Source: Capsicum annuum (Eukaryota > Streptophyta > Magnoliopsida > Solanales > Solanaceae). Taken from it: DNA of 64,000 nt. The stretch lies in NCBI RefSeq assembly GCF_002878395.1, contig NC_061115.1, positions 92,723,789 through 92,787,788 on the forward strand, read 5' to 3'. Positions 61,359 through 64,000 of the stretch are shown in pieces. The position numbers and the translations under genes are program-made. Below the pieces are notes generated by a model, which had not been told where the DNA came from, made no database searches, and saw nothing but the letters and a program-made list of their open reading frames with translations. Each line of letters opens with the position of its first letter. The stretch's first letter is position 1.

Positions 61359-62100
61359 CTATATACCATATCACCATATTTGTCTGGGATCTGAAAAAGG
61401 CTAATGAAACTTAAACTAAGATTTCCATTACTTTCGAACCTCATCACATCCTTCATTGGTGAAAACTTCAACAAAACTCAATCTTCAATCATGAAGGAAA
61501 CATCACACTCTCAATGATCTATATATTCTTCTACCTACTCTTGCCTACCACTATTCTCCACTAAACCTATCTGTCTCTATCCATCAAGTCCCTTAACAAA
61601 TTTTTACTTCCTCACCTCAAAGAGTTAAACCATCCAACGAGGGATCTAAACCACCACCTATACAAACCATTAAAATATGCTATCCGAATACTAGAATGAC
61701 AACTATTTTTTTATGAAAACTCTACCAAGGTCAAGAGTTGGTCCCAATGTACAGCAAAACCCATACGACATGCTCGAAGTATATCCTCTTAGACTAACCA
61801 TATATCTAAGGATGAAAATTTATTCTTAAAAATTAAGGTAAATTGAGTATCACTATCAGATACAACAAATAAAAGGACAATAAGCAATTGGACAACATCT
61901 CTAATATAGAGCTGGGCTAACTTCTCTACATCATAATTTTCTCTCATAAGTACAAAATTCACTAAATTTGTCAATGTGTCTACAATCACTGAAATAGACT
62001 TAAACTTTTCAATTGTCAGGTCCAAGGTGATCCACTTAAACTCTAACTCAAGAATAGGCTATATTGAACCAATCAGTCATTGATGCTCATTATTTGCAGG
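61359..62100 (-). pseudogene. Integrase core of element Z
   Basis: Retroviral-type integrase on the minus strand. Right to left: LELEFKWITLDLTIEKF (first catalytic Asp in ITLD), SISVIVDTLTNLVNFV, EKLAQLYIRDVVQL and VVSDSDTQFT (second Asp), then the region around the usual AEFAYNNSYHSSI block in altered form, and finally MKDVMRFESNGNLSLSFIS and FQIPDKYGDMVYS. The sequence stops at the CTATA flank of X and resumes at 41534. The N-terminal zinc-binding part is missing beyond about 62100. Confidence 0.88.
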
Positions 62101-64000
62101 TTGATAATTCAAACTAATGACCCTCCAGGTCATTTTCTGTATTTCTACATATTTTAAATATTTAGAGATTTCCTATAGCTGTCCATATAATTTGAGATTT
62201 ACTGGAGTTGACAGTTCGATTACTAGGCATATTTTTTTACTATTAGAGACAATTCTATATTTTTAAGTCTTATCAGGAAAGGATTATCTATAGGGAATAA
62301 AATTTATGTTAACCACCTTGTATCCCTATCCTGACAACTCGATCAGGTCAAAAATTACAATTTTAGACTAGGGTGACCTTTTGTATCGGTATTAAGGTTT
62401 CCAGATTCTTGTTGCGCTATTGGTCAAAATATGATAAAAATGACCCTTAGGTGTGGGGCCCATATTTACAAAATGAACCTAGATGAGAATTTTGATAGGG
62501 TCATTGAGTTTATAATATCAAATTTTATAGGGTAGTATAGTTCATTTGCATTTAAAGAATTTTAACTAAATCCTGAGAGGTCTATTGAGATGACATGACC
62601 CACCCCTGGGGCTTGCTGTAATAGGCGTCCTAGGTATGACTGAGATCGTAGACCACCCTTGTTACCCAACCCAACCTTCAGTCTCCTGCCCTGAGTTGGC
62701 TGAAATACGAGCACATAATAAAATACTATAACAACTCACATAAAGACTATGGGAATAGATCACAACTGTGGCCAATCCAATTCAGTACAACCATCCCATA
62801 CCAATAATCCAACCATACCAAACTATACCAAAATAAGGGCCGTAAACCAAACCATAATAAAAAATGCTCCAAAACATAATATAATTAGTCCCAAAATTAA
62901 GTACGACGAAATAGTGAGAAATTATGTCTGATGATTCCAACCTCCCTACTTATTCCAATGCGAAGGCTAATACAAATATTGATCCCTCCCATTCCAACCC
63001 ATAGATATACCACAAAGCCTCTATCCAAAAAAGTAATAAAATCTTGTTGGGACATGCCCCCAACAATAGCCAAAAAAACTATACAAAATAATCCAAAGTG
63101 TCTCAAAATATCTACAACATAAAATGGAGCCTTCCCAAAGGATGGAAGATCACCACTTTAGTCCAAATATTATCCTTAAGTCAATCACCATATAGGAGAA
63201 GTAGCATGGCTGGTTCCTGCATAGCGTAGGTATACAACCGCCAGTAGACGAGGTTAGCGAGTGACCGCTAGCTTGATCTCAGGGTATGGATAAAATAATG
63301 CTATTTATAAAACAAAGTAAAACCACCTATGTGCACATAACCATACACACAAACATATATATATATATATATAAATACATATAATAATGTCGGGAAAAGG
63401 GACTAGGTTTAGCATCCCTTTAAAAGCTTTACCTGGGTTGTGTAGCTTTGCCATCCTAAACTACCCACGAGCTATATGGGTGCAGCTCCCCTTGCTGAAA
63501 GGGCCCCAGTGTGTGTAGCCACATAAACATGGAAGTATCCCATGGGATGACTAGTATATTCCCCAAAAATGGTGTGACATAATCCACACGGTCACTAAAA
63601 CTAACCTCATATCAGCAAATATGAGTTTCCAGTTTTGGTCCCCCGGGTCCTCCACCTTCCACGACCTTGCTACACTTTCTATCATTATTGCCCAATTAAA
63701 ACTAATTTATAAATAACCAAAGAATTATTCATTTATTAAACAAGGACATTGATATTGGTATCTTCATACCAACCCATACTTTCAATAATCATCCATAGCC
63801 CACCATTTATAGGATTAAGGAGACTTTTAAATACCCTTTCATTTACCATATTAAACCACTTAGGAGACTTCCATGTTCTCCACAAGCATAACCAATTATA
63901 CTTTTACCATTCAAAGATATTTAAACCATACATAATTCTTTTACCAAGTTTTAAACATAAAAGAGTTCCATTAAAAGTAGTTAATGAGATGAACATATCT
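62101..64000. other. Unassigned repeat-like sequence
   Basis: No gene. GTCTTATCAGGAAAGGATTATCTA and neighbouring text look like Solanaceae dispersed repeat or LTR sequence to me, without defined ends. A (TA)n tract lies at 63356-63373. Confidence 0.4.
63356..63373. repeat. (TA)n microsatellite
   Basis: Uninterrupted TA dinucleotides following ACACACAAACA. Confidence 0.92.

Noticed and set aside
62101..64000. Small plus and minus frames of 60-69 codons as genes
   Set aside because: No recognisable domain or conserved start; overlapping on both strands, as expected for chance frames in repeat DNA.

Overview
This is plant nuclear DNA made almost entirely of degraded, nested retroelements. I found no intact host gene, rRNA, tRNA gene, CRISPR array or bacterial feature in 64 kb. 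The high A+T content, the Ty3/gypsy LTR style (TGTAAYACC...TGACA or TTACA ends, initiator-Met-tRNA primer sites TGGTATCAGAGC) and an endogenous pararetrovirus resembling the solendoviruses of tobacco suggest a Solanaceae genome. That host assignment is inference from remembered repeat and virus families, not a database match.

Layout, left to right. 1-4924: a minus-strand Ty3/gypsy element (P) running off the left edge, with RT, protease, zinc knuckle, gag, primer site and one long LTR. 5833-11891: a second minus-strand gypsy element (Q) with two related LTRs around a pol remnant. 11967-12188: a 110-bp tandem duplication. 13541-14591: the 5' end and gag of an Athila/Tat-type relic. 14592 to about 23.3 kb: an endogenous caulimovirid with five genes in one direction (small ORF, coat protein, movement protein plus protease-like domain, protease-RT-RNase H, transactivator), a promoter region, and an unusual duplicated cassette of small ORFs. 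23894-25829: a solo LTR with target-site duplication TTTTC. 27598-38232: a tandem array LTR-gag-LTR-gag-LTR flanked by TTAGG.

38238-62100 is a nest. The oldest layer is a minus-strand gypsy element (Z). Its pol is split by an insertion unit (X, 41535-61358, flanks TTATA/CTATA), so the Z integrase core lies 20 kb from its own chromodomain. X contains a 3' copia fragment (to 51023), a minus-strand solo LTR (46255-48528, AAAAG duplication) and a gag-only gypsy element (Y, 52694-61038, ACAGT/ATAGT). 62101-64000 holds only unassigned repeat-like sequence.

None of the elements looks able to move by itself. Every coding region carries stops, frameshifts or large deletions, and two gypsy families here (the tandem array and Y) have lost RT, RNase H and integrase while keeping gag, LTRs and primer sites. 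The most unusual content is in the pararetrovirus: two retropepsin-like domains in neighbouring genes, twelve in-frame stops but no visible frameshift over about 6 kb of its four main genes, genes joined by ATGA or near-ATGA junctions, and a duplicated pair of small ORFs downstream of the transactivator gene.
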